A model generated the notes under the pieces. That model had not been told where the DNA came from, searched no databases, and saw only the letters and a program-made list of their open reading frames with translations. A stretch of 64,000 nucleotides of DNA, from contig JAJFKV010000064.1 in NCBI GenBank assembly GCA_021773055.1, forward strand, positions 62,001-126,000, in the 5' to 3' direction. Made by a program: the position numbers and the translations under genes. This document shows, piece after piece, positions 45,351-54,570 of the stretch. Position 1 is the first letter of the stretch; each line of letters begins with the position of its first letter. This stretch comes from Woeseiaceae bacterium. Its GTDB lineage: Bacteria > Pseudomonadota > Gammaproteobacteria > Steroidobacterales > Woeseiaceae.

Positions 45351-46130
45351 ATGCTGACATATCCCGAGATCGATCCGATCATATTTGCGCTTGGACCGCT
45401 CAAAATACGCTGGTACGGCTTGATGTACGTTATTGCCTTTCTCCTGGCCTGGTGGCTGGCAAAGCGTCGCTGCGGACGCGCGGATTCTCCCGTCAATTCC
45501 GAACAGGTCGACGATCTGCTGTTCTACGGCATGCTGGGCGTGATCATCGGTGGCCGCGTTGGATACGCGGTCGTCTACGGATGGGATCAACTCACCAGCG
45601 ATCCACTGTATCTCTTCAAGATCACGCAGGGCGGCATGTCGTTCCACGGCGGTCTCGCGGGTGTAATGACGGCGATGTGGCTGTACGGCCGAAAACTTGG
45701 CCACTCGCTCTGGCGCATGACGGATTTCGTCGCCCCGATCGTGCCGCTGGGCCTCGGCTTCGGCCGTATTGGCAATTTCATCAATGGCGAACTCTGGGGA
45801 AAACAGACGGACGTCGCCTGGTCATTCATCGTAAACGGCGTCTCTGTACACGCATCGCAACTCTATGAAGCCATTCTGGAGGGCTTCGTACTGTTCGCGA
45901 TCCTGTGGATTTATTCCGCAAAGCCGCGTCCGTACCTTGCAGTTTCAGGCATGTTTCTTCTGTTCTACGGAATTTTCCGCTTCACGGTCGAGTTCTACCG
46001 TATCCCCGATGCGCACCTGGACTACCTCGCGCTTGGATGGGTAACGATGGGGCAAATTCTCAGCGCACCGATGATTCTTGCCGGCCTGATACTGGTCGTC
46101 ATGGCGTATCGCGCGGAGGCAAAAACCTGA
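45351..46130 (+). CDS. lgt: prolipoprotein diacylglyceryl transferase
   Basis: Lgt adds diacylglycerol to the lipobox Cys of prolipoproteins, such as RlpA of this window. The 259-residue inner-membrane protein shows about seven hydrophobic segments and the signatures [39 protein letters not shown] (essential His) and [18 protein letters not shown]. It begins the lgt-thyA-folA cluster; thyA follows after one base. Confidence 0.96.
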   Translation: MLTYPEIDPIIFALGPLKIRWYGLMYVIAFLLAWWLAKRRCGRADSPVNSEQVDDLLFYGMLGVIIGGRVGYAVVYGWDQLTSDPLYLFKITQGGMSFHGGLAGVMTAMWLYGRKLGHSLWRMTDFVAPIVPLGLGFGRIGNFINGELWGKQTDVAWSFIVNGVSVHASQLYEAILEGFVLFAILWIYSAKPRPYLAVSGMFLLFYGIFRFTVEFYRIPDAHLDYLALGWVTMGQILSAPMILAGLILVVMAYRAEAKT

Positions 46131-46131
46131 G

Positions 46132-46926
46132 ATGCAGCAATACCTTGATCTCATGCGCCATGTGCGCGACACCGGTACAGTTAAAAGTGATCGCACGGGC
46201 ACGGGCACGGTCAGCGTATTTGGCCACCAGATGCGTTTCGATTTGAGTGACGGTTTCCCGCTGGTCACAACCAAGAAACTGCACCTGCGCTCCATAATTC
46301 ACGAGTTGCTCTGGTTTCTGAGTGGCGACAGCAATATTCGGTACCTCAAAGAAAACGGTGTTTCGATCTGGGATGACTGGGCCGATGAGGATGGCGAGCT
46401 TGGGCCTGTCTATGGTGTGCAATGGCGTAACTGGCCGACACCGGATGGCCGCAGCGTCGACCAGATTTCCCAAATCGTGCGGCAGTTACGCGAGACGCCC
46501 GATTCCCGACGCATTCTTCTCAGTGCCTGGAATGTTGCCGAGATCGAACACATGGCGCTGCCGCCCTGTCATTGCCTGTTTCAGTTCTACGTGGCCGACG
46601 GCAAGTTGTCGTGTCAGCTGTACCAGCGTAGCTGCGATATATTTCTGGGTGTGCCGTTTAACATTGCTTCCTACGCACTGCTCACTCATATGCTTGCGCA
46701 TCAGGTCGATCTGGCCGTTGGCGATTTCGTCTGGACGGGTGGTGATTGTCACTTGTATGCCAATCATCTTGAGCAGGCCGATGAGCAATTGAGTCGTAAG
46801 CCGATGCCGTTACCTCAACTGGCCATCAGACGTCGGCCGGACAGTATTTTCGACTACAAGTTTGAAGACTTCGAGATCCTCGACTACGAGTCTCATCCGC
46901 ACATCAAAGCCGCCATCGCGGTCTAG
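46132..46926 (+). CDS. thyA: thymidylate synthase
   Basis: ThyA makes dTMP from dUMP with methylene-THF, yielding dihydrofolate for FolA. The 264 residues, the same length as E. coli ThyA, include [25 protein letters not shown], the catalytic Cys in [33 protein letters not shown] and the C-terminal PHIKAAIAV. It is tightly linked to lgt upstream and folA 11 bp downstream. Confidence 0.98.
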   Translation: MQQYLDLMRHVRDTGTVKSDRTGTGTVSVFGHQMRFDLSDGFPLVTTKKLHLRSIIHELLWFLSGDSNIRYLKENGVSIWDDWADEDGELGPVYGVQWRNWPTPDGRSVDQISQIVRQLRETPDSRRILLSAWNVAEIEHMALPPCHCLFQFYVADGKLSCQLYQRSCDIFLGVPFNIASYALLTHMLAHQVDLAVGDFVWTGGDCHLYANHLEQADEQLSRKPMPLPQLAIRRRPDSIFDYKFEDFEILDYESHPHIKAAIAV

Positions 46927-46937
46927 CCGGAACCGTT

Positions 46938-47429
46938 ATGATCAGCATTATCGTTGCGGCGTCCACGAATAACGTAATCGGCGTGCAGGGCGAATTGCCC
47001 TGGAAAATCTCGGACGACCTGAAACGTTTCAAACAACTCACCATGGGCAAGCCCATCGTTATGGGGCGTCTTACCTGGGAGTCGATTGGGCGTCCGTTAC
47101 CCGGGCGGCAAAATATTGTCATCACCCGGCAGCCGGGGTTCTCGGCAGAGGGTTGTGATGTTGTGGGTTCTCCGGCTGCCGCGTTGGACATGGCGGGCGA
47201 TGTAGAGGAGATCATGATTATTGGCGGTGGCCAGATTTATGATTTGTTCCTGCCCAAAGCAGGGCGCTTGTATGTCACGCGGGTGCATACCGAGATCGAA
47301 GGTGATGCGTACTTTCCGCCTGTGGATGCGAGCAGTTGGGAACTCGTTGACCGTGAGGCATTTGCTGCGAATGAAACGAACGAATTCGAGTTTGAATTCA
47401 TTACTTACGATCGGCGTAGTGTCGAGTGA
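46938..47429 (+). CDS. folA: dihydrofolate reductase
   Basis: FolA regenerates THF from the dihydrofolate that ThyA produces. In 163 residues: IIVAASTNNVIGVQGELPWKISDDLKRFKQLTMGKPIVMGRLTWESIGRPLPGRQNIVITR, with the catalytic Asp in ISDDL, and IMIIGGGQIYDLFLP for NADPH binding. TRVHTEIEGDAYFPP is also typical. It starts 11 bp after thyA. Confidence 0.97.
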   Translation: MISIIVAASTNNVIGVQGELPWKISDDLKRFKQLTMGKPIVMGRLTWESIGRPLPGRQNIVITRQPGFSAEGCDVVGSPAAALDMAGDVEEIMIIGGGQIYDLFLPKAGRLYVTRVHTEIEGDAYFPPVDASSWELVDREAFAANETNEFEFEFITYDRRSVE

Positions 47430-47492
47430 CCCAAAGCGGCCTTTCTCGCTTTTCATGATGTATGCCCCATCGTTTCTGTCTAGGAGTTTTCA

Positions 47493-47972
47493 ATGAATAC
47501 CGAAAAGGTCAATCGCTGGGTGACGTTGGGCGCGAATGTTGGTGTGTTTCTGGGAGTAGTTCTCCTGATAATTGAACTCAGTTTGAATCGAGACATGATT
47601 CGTGCTCAGACACGCAGTGAGCTATCGGCACAAATTGCGTAACATCTCGAATTGATAGGAAGCGATCCCAAGTTGGCGAGCATTAAACGTCGCGGTGACG
47701 CTGGTGAGGAACTGTCGGCAGATGAGCGAGAACAGTACTTCCTATTGTTCGTTGCCAACAAGCGGTATTGGGAAAACGTGCATTATCAATATCGGCAAGG
47801 CATGTTCGATGAGCACGAATTCGATGCCGAACGAGCTGCATGGCGGCGCCTGATAAACAACAATAAATCGTTCGCAAAAAACTGGTGTCCGATAAGGCGA
47901 TCATTTTCTCCGGAATTTGTAATCGAACTGGAACGCCTCCTCGAAGAAGATGTCTGCGCTGTGACTCGATAA
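47493..47972 (+). pseudogene. small membrane protein gene interrupted by a stop codon
   Basis: From ATG 47493 (AGGAG 7 nt upstream) the frame reads MNTEKVNRWVTLGANVGVFLGVVLLIIELSLNRDMIRAQTRSELSAQIA, then TAA at 47640-47642. It continues in the same frame for 109 codons (HLELIGSDPKLASIKRRGDAGEELSADEREQYF...LERLLEEDVCAVTR). Together the halves look like one protein of about 160 residues with an N-terminal transmembrane helix and a helical cytoplasmic domain. The track shows only the second half. A single nonsense change, a sequencing error or a short peptide gene are possible; no family name. Confidence 0.65.
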
Positions 47973-48033
47973 TAGAGACGGCAAGCGCAAGAATGAATCG
48001 TTTCATCGCCGTTGCTTCGGCACAGGTCTCGCA

Positions 48034-48849
48034 CTACTGCCCCTGCACCTGAATAACACGCGGTACGCGCTTGTCTAGCCGCACGGCTGTGAGCTGTCGA
48101 CCCCAAACGCAGCCGGTATCAAGACTGATGAGTCGTGGCAACACAATAAGCCCAAGTTGCGACCAGTGGCCGAATACAACGCGTGTTTCGGCTGTCGCCG
48201 GGTTTTGGGCCATATACCAGGGCAACAGATTCTTGCGCGACCGCCACGGTGATCCGGTGTGCGAAAAATTGAGGTTATTGCTTGCTGTGATCATGCGCAT
48301 ACGCGTCAGGCAATTAATAATGAATCGCAGCCGTTTATAGCCAGCCAGTTTTCCCGACCAGCCGTTCGGTGTGTTGCCGTACATTTTTCCGAGCAAAGTC
48401 TCATAATCACCATGTCGAAGTTCTTCCTCAACCTCTGCGGCACGTGCGAGCGTCTTTTTCACGCTCCATTCCGGGTGTGTGCCAGCATGAACCATCAAAG
48501 TGTCCAGAGAGGCGTCGTAATGCGCTAGCGGTTGCTGGCGTAACCACTCGCACAGCTCTTCGGCATCCGGAGCGTTGATGAGATTTTCGAGAGAGCCGAA
48601 TCGCTTTCCGAAGTGCACGGCATCGCTCGACAAAGCCAGGAGATGCAGGTCGTGATTGCCCAGCACGCTGATAGCCGCATCGCCGAGACTCTTAACATAG
48701 CGCAAGGTCTTCAAAGATTTCGGGCCGCGGTTGACGAGATCTCCGGCGAGCCAGAGGGTATCTTGGGACGGGTCAAAATTGAGTGCGTCGAGAAGTCGCC
48801 GGAAAGGGTCGTAGCAACCCTGTATATCGCCGATCGCGTAAACCGCCAT
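48034..48849 (-). CDS. apaH: symmetrical bis(5'-nucleosyl)-tetraphosphatase
   Basis: ApaH cleaves Ap4A into two ADP and also removes Np4 caps from RNA. The 271-residue metallophosphoesterase carries YAIGDIQGCYDPFRRLLD, LWLAGDLVNRGPKSLKTLRYV, VLGNHDLHLL and VHAGTHPEWSV, with VVFGHWSQLGL near the C-terminus. It is the last gene of the lptD-surA-pdxA-rsmA-apaG-apaH cluster, 9 bp after apaG. Confidence 0.96.
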   Translation of the reverse strand: MAVYAIGDIQGCYDPFRRLLDALNFDPSQDTLWLAGDLVNRGPKSLKTLRYVKSLGDAAISVLGNHDLHLLALSSDAVHFGKRFGSLENLINAPDAEELCEWLRQQPLAHYDASLDTLMVHAGTHPEWSVKKTLARAAEVEEELRHGDYETLLGKMYGNTPNGWSGKLAGYKRLRFIINCLTRMRMITASNNLNFSHTGSPWRSRKNLLPWYMAQNPATAETRVVFGHWSQLGLIVLPRLISLDTGCVWGRQLTAVRLDKRVPRVIQVQGQ

Positions 48850-48858
48850 ACGGCTCGC

Positions 48859-49242
48859 CTAGTGCAGCAGTCCGGGGACTGCGAGCGTAAAGGGAGCAAT
48901 TAACGCATCAAAGCTGATGCCTGCGTCGGTTTCCATGCGATAAAGCCCCTGCATCGCACCGACCGGAGTTTCGAGAACCGCGCCACTGGAGTAGCGGAAT
49001 TCTTCGCCAGGATTCAAAAAGGGCTGTTCGCCGACGACGCCGTCACCATTCACTTCCTGCACTTTGCCGTTTGCATCTGTGATGATCCAGTGGCGACTGA
49101 TCAGCTGCGCCGGGACGTCGCCGCTATTTGATATTGTTATCGTGTACGCGAACACGTAGCGGCCCGAGTCGGGTTCCGACTGGTCGTCAATATAGCTGGT
49201 AGCCACTTTAATCCGGATGTCGCATTGAGTCTCTTCCATCAC
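48859..49242 (-). CDS. apaG: ApaG protein
   Basis: A 127-residue immunoglobulin-like beta-sandwich protein with the family text [74 protein letters not shown]. It is linked to ApaH and nucleotide signalling by gene context; its biochemical function is not settled. It lies 6 bp after rsmA. Confidence 0.96.
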   Translation of the reverse strand: MMEETQCDIRIKVATSYIDDQSEPDSGRYVFAYTITISNSGDVPAQLISRHWIITDANGKVQEVNGDGVVGEQPFLNPGEEFRYSSGAVLETPVGAMQGLYRMETDAGISFDALIAPFTLAVPGLLH

Positions 49243-49248
49243 GATAGT

Positions 49249-50028
49249 CTAACGTATGAAACTCGCCATATGGTTGCTCAGTTCAACGTATTTCGCGATG
49301 CTGATTTGTTCAGGCCGCAAACCAGGGTCAATCTCAACCGCCTGCAGGTCGTCGACGTCGACATGGTCTTTCAGCGAATTGCGGATTGTCTTGCGGCGTT
49401 TCATGAAGGCACTGGCAACGAGTTTTGACAACAGCGCTTCGTCCTTGATGTCGAACGTGTCGAGTGGCAGAGGGTCGAGACGGACGACGGCGGACATCAC
49501 CTTAGGTGGTGGCTCGAACGCTGACTTGTCGACCTCGAACAGAGGCTCGATGTTTAAGTGACAGCCAAGCATGATGCCCAGTCGACCATAGGTTTTGCTA
49601 CCGGGGCCGGCCGCCATGCGGTCAACAACTTCCTTTTGTAGCATGAAATGCATATCGAGAATGCGGTCGCGATAGTTGAGCAAGTGAAACAACAGCGGAG
49701 TGGAGATGTTGTAGGGAAGATTGCCCACGATACGCAAGCGATCGCCCAGGGTGGAAAAATCAAACTCCAACGCGTCAGCTTCATGAATGGTGACTGTCGA
49801 TGTGTTTTCATACTGTCGCCGTAAGCGGGCGACCAGGTCGCGATCCAGCTCGACGGCGTGTAACTGCCCGGCATCCGCAGCCAACGCCGCGGTGATCGCC
49901 CCCTGACCCGGGCCGATCTCAACCACGACGTCATCTTTTGTCGCGTGCACCGCACGCAATATAGCGTCAACGACGCCGGGGTCGGTTAAAAAGTGCTGGC
50001 CAAAGCGCTTGCGTGCCCGATGTGCCAC
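49249..50028 (-). CDS. rsmA: 16S rRNA dimethyladenosine transferase RsmA (KsgA)
   Basis: RsmA dimethylates two adjacent adenines in helix 45 of 16S rRNA late in 30S assembly. In 259 residues: RKRFGQHFLTDPGVVDAIL, the SAM motif VVEIGPGQGAITAAL, AVELDRDLV and the catalytic NLPYNISTPLLF. It starts at GTG, sharing one base with the pdxA stop (TAGTG). Confidence 0.97.
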   Translation of the reverse strand: MAHRARKRFGQHFLTDPGVVDAILRAVHATKDDVVVEIGPGQGAITAALAADAGQLHAVELDRDLVARLRRQYENTSTVTIHEADALEFDFSTLGDRLRIVGNLPYNISTPLLFHLLNYRDRILDMHFMLQKEVVDRMAAGPGSKTYGRLGIMLGCHLNIEPLFEVDKSAFEPPPKVMSAVVRLDPLPLDTFDIKDEALLSKLVASAFMKRRKTIRNSLKDHVDVDDLQAVEIDPGLRPEQISIAKYVELSNHMASFIR

Positions 50029-50930
50029 TAGCTTGAGACCATGGTTCTTGCGAGCTCAATCGCGGCAATGAGACTACCGGGATCAGCACTGCCTGTACCG
50101 GCGATAGCAAATGCAGTGCCGTGGTCAACCGAGGTGCGAATGATGGGCAGACCGAGTGTGACATTTACAGCCTGTCCGAAGCTTGCGTACTTGATTACCG
50201 GCAGACCTTGATCGTGGTACATCGCCAGTACCGCGTCCTTGTTGCCTGCAGCAGGAGTGAATGCCGTGTCCGCGGGCAATGGTCCACGCACGTTCATCCC
50301 CTGTTGCGATAATGCATCGACAACGGGTGCAATAACCGCGTCGTCCTCACTACCGAAATGCCCGCCTTCGCCGGCGTGTGGATTAAGCCCGCACACCACT
50401 ATTTCCGGCGATTCGATAGCGAACTTCGAGCCCAGGTCGGCGTGCAGTATTTCAAGTACCCTCGTCAGCCGTTCTTTGGTGATGAAGTCGGGGACGTCCC
50501 TCAATGGCAGGTGCGTGCTTGCCAGCGCTACTCGCAAGTCGCCGGCGACGAGTAACATCACGGGCAGGTCGACACCGGTCAGTTCAGCAAGAAACTCGGT
50601 GTGTCCGGTAAAAGGCACACCGGATTCAGCTATGACACTTTTTGCGAGTGGGGCCGTAACCAGGCCGGAAAAACGGCCATCGACACAGCCTTCAACGGCG
50701 AGCGTCAGACCATCCAGCAGGGACTTCGCGTTCGTGGGATCAGGTTGTCCGTGAACAATCGGCGCAGGGAATGGAATGTCCACAACCTGCAGGCGATCAT
50801 CCAGTAACGAGGCATCGCCAATAACGACGATGTCATTTGCGAGCGCAGTGCCTGCGAGCGCAGAGCAGAGTTCGGGACCAATGCCGGCAGGCTCGCCGGC
50901 AGTAACTACGAGGGGCTTTGATCGCCGCAT
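50028..50930 (-). CDS. pdxA: 4-hydroxythreonine-4-phosphate dehydrogenase
   Basis: PdxA oxidises 4-phosphohydroxy-L-threonine in pyridoxal-phosphate synthesis. The 300-residue protein has VTAGEPAGIGPELC, VTAPLAKSVIAESGVPFTGHTEFLAELTG, GLNPHAGEGGHFGSED and AMYHDQGLPVIKYASFGQAVNVTLGLPIIRTSVDHGTAF, containing the metal-binding His residues. It is somewhat shorter than E. coli PdxA. It lies between surA and rsmA. Confidence 0.96.
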   Translation of the reverse strand: MRRSKPLVVTAGEPAGIGPELCSALAGTALANDIVVIGDASLLDDRLQVVDIPFPAPIVHGQPDPTNAKSLLDGLTLAVEGCVDGRFSGLVTAPLAKSVIAESGVPFTGHTEFLAELTGVDLPVMLLVAGDLRVALASTHLPLRDVPDFITKERLTRVLEILHADLGSKFAIESPEIVVCGLNPHAGEGGHFGSEDDAVIAPVVDALSQQGMNVRGPLPADTAFTPAAGNKDAVLAMYHDQGLPVIKYASFGQAVNVTLGLPIIRTSVDHGTAFAIAGTGSADPGSLIAAIELARTMVSS

Positions 50931-50940
50931 TCAGGTGGGC

Positions 50941-52245
50941 CTAAATGCGTGTGTCGACGAAGGCCTCATCCCGCATGCGTTGCAACCACAGAAGTGTTTC
51001 TTCTTCCTGCTTGCTGGTACGAATGCGCCCGACGCAATTGCGTTCCTTGATCTCTTCGGTGTTGTCGTAGACCCGTCGCTCCAGGACTTCGAGAACGTGC
51101 CAGCCAAACTGTGAGCGGAACGGTTCACTAATGACGCCAACCTCAGCTGCGTCGGCCGTTGCCTTGAATTCAGGAGCAAAGTCACTTGTTTCCGCCCATC
51201 CCAGATCGCCACCGAGATTTGCAGAGCCCGGATCGTCGGACAGTAATTTCGCGTGCTCGCCAAAATCTTCGCCATCGCGAATTTTTCGAAGCGCTTCTTC
51301 AAGACGTTGCTTTGCGGTTGCATCGTCAATGATTTCGTTAGGCGCAACGAGGATATGACGAATCTTGCTTTGATTAATTTCGCTGCGTTCAACTGCGCTG
51401 CGCAGATTATCAACCTTGACTATATGAATGCTGTTGGCCGTGCGGAAAGGTTCGCTAATGTCGCCGGCTTTCATATCCTGCAAGACTTCGGTGAATATCG
51501 AGGGAATTTGTTGCCCCTGGAGCCAACCCAGCGACCCACCTTCCAATGCCGTCGGTCCTTCCGAGTAGCGCGCTGCTAACTCGCGAAAGTCAGCGTCGTC
51601 CTGCAAGCGGGCGTAAATGTCGTCTGCGTTTTGCTCAACAGCTGTCAGGACATCTGCGCTGGCCGACTCGGCGATCGTCAGCAGGATATGCGACAACTCC
51701 CAATCGGAGTTCACCACAACATTGGTTTCGAGGTCGGCGATGCATTGTTCGATTTCACGCTCGGAAACCTCAATGTTGCGCAGCACCTCGATGCCCTTGA
51801 GTTCATTAAGTGTTAGTTCCTCGCGAAGGTTTTCACGAAACTCGGCGTAGTCGACGTTGTCCTCCGCCAGTAGTGCAGGGATGTCTTCAAAACTAATACC
51901 ATTTTGATCCGCAATTCGCTGGATTGACGCGTTGATGTACTGGTCGGATATTTGCGAGGTGAGCCCGATGCGCTCCGCACGTTGCATCTGGAGTTCGGTG
52001 ACAATTAGTCGCTCGAGAACCTGTTCATTGAGCACATCTTCAGGCGGTAATTGTATTCCGCGGAGACCGGCATTTTCTTTGATCATAGCCAGCTGTCTGT
52101 CGAACTGGCTTCTGAGAACAACGCCCTCGTTAACGACAGCGGCGACGCCGTCCAGAAACTCGCCGTTTTCAGAAAGCTCTTCAGCAACCGCGACAGGCGC
52201 AGCGACCAATGCGACGATTACGCATAAGTTTATGATTTTTAACAC
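50941..52245 (-). CDS. surA: periplasmic chaperone and peptidyl-prolyl isomerase SurA
   Basis: SurA escorts outer-membrane proteins such as LptD to the BAM complex. The 434 residues comprise a signal peptide (MLKIINLCVIVALVAAPVAVA), an N-terminal chaperone domain (LDGVAAVVNEGVVLRSQFDRQL), two parvulin domains (about 175-275 and 285-385; SHILLTIAESAS... and RHILVAPNEIIDDATAKQRLEEAL) and a C-terminal helix (RDEAFVDTRI). It starts 6 bp after lptD, its main client. Confidence 0.95.
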   Translation of the reverse strand: MLKIINLCVIVALVAAPVAVAEELSENGEFLDGVAAVVNEGVVLRSQFDRQLAMIKENAGLRGIQLPPEDVLNEQVLERLIVTELQMQRAERIGLTSQISDQYINASIQRIADQNGISFEDIPALLAEDNVDYAEFRENLREELTLNELKGIEVLRNIEVSEREIEQCIADLETNVVVNSDWELSHILLTIAESASADVLTAVEQNADDIYARLQDDADFRELAARYSEGPTALEGGSLGWLQGQQIPSIFTEVLQDMKAGDISEPFRTANSIHIVKVDNLRSAVERSEINQSKIRHILVAPNEIIDDATAKQRLEEALRKIRDGEDFGEHAKLLSDDPGSANLGGDLGWAETSDFAPEFKATADAAEVGVISEPFRSQFGWHVLEVLERRVYDNTEEIKERNCVGRIRTSKQEEETLLWLQRMRDEAFVDTRI

Positions 52246-52251
52246 TATTTA

Positions 52252-54453
52252 CTACCGGAGATCTGCAGAATAGCCAAGAATACCACGTTCGAGGAGTTTG
52301 TCAGCAGCTGTGCCGACGCTCGTCATTCCTTTCAGTACTAATTGCAGACCGAAGGACGAATCGCGAGTTCCATCTCGAGTGGAAATATGACGTCGGGAAA
52401 CGAGCCGGAGGCCCCAGCAACAGCTCTCGTATTCGAGACCGAAAAACTGCTCAAGGACTTCCTGATCGCGGAATGAAAAATTGTAGCGGCCCACGAAATT
52501 CCAGCGACTCGCTATCGGCCAGGACCACGATAAATCGCCTTGTTCCAGTGAGTCACGGCGGAATCGATAGGCCAGATTCAATATCTTGTTGCCGGCAGGC
52601 TGATACTGCAATCTTGCTTCGGATTTCGTGGTGTTATCAACACCCGATCCCCACTGGTGGCCGAAGTCGAAATTAACGTTCTTGAACAAGGAAAAACGCA
52701 GTTGCGCAATGTAGTCCGATGTCTCAGCGGTCGCCATTGTGGCGCCCGGCAGGACGACGCTCCGGTCACTGAAATAGCGTGTCTGTCCAATGGTTGCCGA
52801 GACCAGTTCGCGACCTGTTGAAACATCCAGAACACGCGACGTGACTCCGACACTGATGTGATCGGTGTCGCCGATGCGGTCAATGCCGATGTAGCGATTC
52901 TTTCGAAACAGTTGCACCAGGTTGATGTCGGGCGTGATCGTATCGAAAACCGGTAGATTGTCCTGATCGCGCTGCGGAATGTGGACGTACAGGAGTCGTG
53001 GCTCGATGGTTTGCACCCGGTTCGCGCTACCCATCGTTCGCTCGAGTATCAAGCCGGTGTCGACGCTGCTTATGGGAACCGACCGCGTCGGGGAAGCGTC
53101 CATACCCGGCAGCGTGTCATCAAGCTCGTAGCGGGTGTAGTCATATTCGATCGCCGGATTAACAAACCAGCCCGGTCTTTCGATCCGCAGATCCAGTTTT
53201 GGCGCGGCATTCATTCTCCAGCCGATGACGCCGATATCGCGGTCAAAATTAACGATCTCGCCGCCTACACCAAAGCGCAGACCCAGCGGAATTTGCCAGC
53301 TGCCACTGACGAGTAGCTGCGGCAAACGGCGATACGGCTCCATGTCCTCAGGGATAGCATCGTCAATAGTTTGGTGGGACTGTACCTGCCCAAGTACGGA
53401 AATATTTTCTGAGTAATAATCGAAGCGCACGCTTTGGTTCAGGTGCGTGATACTCGAAATGCTGAGGCTACCGCCCAGATCTTCATAATACTGACTGTCC
53501 GATACTTCTCGGATATCGATCTGATTCCGCCAGCCATTGCCAAACAATGTGCTGTGCTCCAAGCGAAATTGATGGCGCGCACGATTGATTACGTCGTCGG
53601 AGGGGAGGTAGTCCGCCACGACGACCCCTTCGTTGCGCTCGGTCAGGTAGCGAAATTCCGTTGCGATTTGCAGGCCGCGGCTGGTCAGGAGACGGGGCGT
53701 GATGGTTGCGTCGTAGTTCGGGGCGATATTCCAATACCAGGGAACGCTGATTTCGTTACCGCTCCGACCCGAGCTGCCAATCTCGGGAGTCAGTATGCCG
53801 GACTTGCGCGCGTCTCCAATAGGGAATGACAAATACGGTGCGTACAGAATCGGCACCCCCTTGAATTGTAATTTCATGTTTCTGGCGGTGCCGACACCCT
53901 TGCGCGTATCGAGCTCAATCGTTTTGCCTTTCATCAGCCAGTCTTCGGAGCCAGGAGGGCAGGTTGTGTACTCCACGCCATCGAGGGTCAGCAAGCCGTT
54001 CTGATTAATTTCAATCGCTTCCGCGGCCCCGCGGGAATTGCTGCTGCCGAGAGAAAACTGGGCGCCCTCAAATCGAATTCGACCTGATACGTAAGCGAAT
54101 TCGGCGGTATCGCTTATTATTTGGGTGCCGGGGTCCTCATAGCGCACAGCGCCTTCCAGCAGCAGCGCTTTGCGCAGTGGGTCATATCGCGCGCTATCAG
54201 CACCCGCGAGCTTGTCATCCCGCCGCAACAGCACGCCGCCCGACATGGTTGCGGTCGGCAGAGGGCCTATCTGCGCTTCGACGCTACCGGCCTCTAGCTG
54301 AATCGTACCTGGGTTGGCGAGCGGCGTCAGCGGCACAAATGGGTCCGCCGAAACCGGCTTGCTAAGCGTCGTTTGGCACGATAGTGGCTCCGCGGCGTTC
54401 GCATTAAACGCGGCCAGCAGCAGAGACGCTGAAATAAGGGTTTTCGAGGACAA
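52252..54453 (-). CDS. lptD: LPS-assembly protein LptD
   Basis: LptD forms the outer-membrane LPS translocon with LptE. The 733 residues include a signal peptide (SSKTLISASLLLAAFNANA), an OstA-type N-terminal domain (GVLLRRDDKLAGADSARYDPLRKALLLEG) and a long beta barrel. All four structural cysteines are present: LSCQTTLS, YTTCPPGSEDW and the pair in YESCCWGLRLV, so the long-range disulfides of E. coli LptD can form. It is divergent from amgK, as in Pseudomonas. Confidence 0.95.
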   Translation of the reverse strand: MSSKTLISASLLLAAFNANAAEPLSCQTTLSKPVSADPFVPLTPLANPGTIQLEAGSVEAQIGPLPTATMSGGVLLRRDDKLAGADSARYDPLRKALLLEGAVRYEDPGTQIISDTAEFAYVSGRIRFEGAQFSLGSSNSRGAAEAIEINQNGLLTLDGVEYTTCPPGSEDWLMKGKTIELDTRKGVGTARNMKLQFKGVPILYAPYLSFPIGDARKSGILTPEIGSSGRSGNEISVPWYWNIAPNYDATITPRLLTSRGLQIATEFRYLTERNEGVVVADYLPSDDVINRARHQFRLEHSTLFGNGWRNQIDIREVSDSQYYEDLGGSLSISSITHLNQSVRFDYYSENISVLGQVQSHQTIDDAIPEDMEPYRRLPQLLVSGSWQIPLGLRFGVGGEIVNFDRDIGVIGWRMNAAPKLDLRIERPGWFVNPAIEYDYTRYELDDTLPGMDASPTRSVPISSVDTGLILERTMGSANRVQTIEPRLLYVHIPQRDQDNLPVFDTITPDINLVQLFRKNRYIGIDRIGDTDHISVGVTSRVLDVSTGRELVSATIGQTRYFSDRSVVLPGATMATAETSDYIAQLRFSLFKNVNFDFGHQWGSGVDNTTKSEARLQYQPAGNKILNLAYRFRRDSLEQGDLSWSWPIASRWNFVGRYNFSFRDQEVLEQFFGLEYESCCWGLRLVSRRHISTRDGTRDSSFGLQLVLKGMTSVGTAADKLLERGILGYSADLR

Positions 54454-54570
54454 GTCGATGTTCGGGTCAGGTTTCGGCCGGGGCCATTAGGGACGGGATG
54501 TTAACAGGCATTCTTATTTGTTACCTTCGCATAGTTTCTTAGGTGCTTCAACGCGTTACGGAGAATCTCG

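Noticed and set aside
54454-54534. Sigma-E type promoter for lptD
   Set aside because: I looked for GGAACTT-N16-TCAAA-like elements upstream of lptD and found no convincing match.
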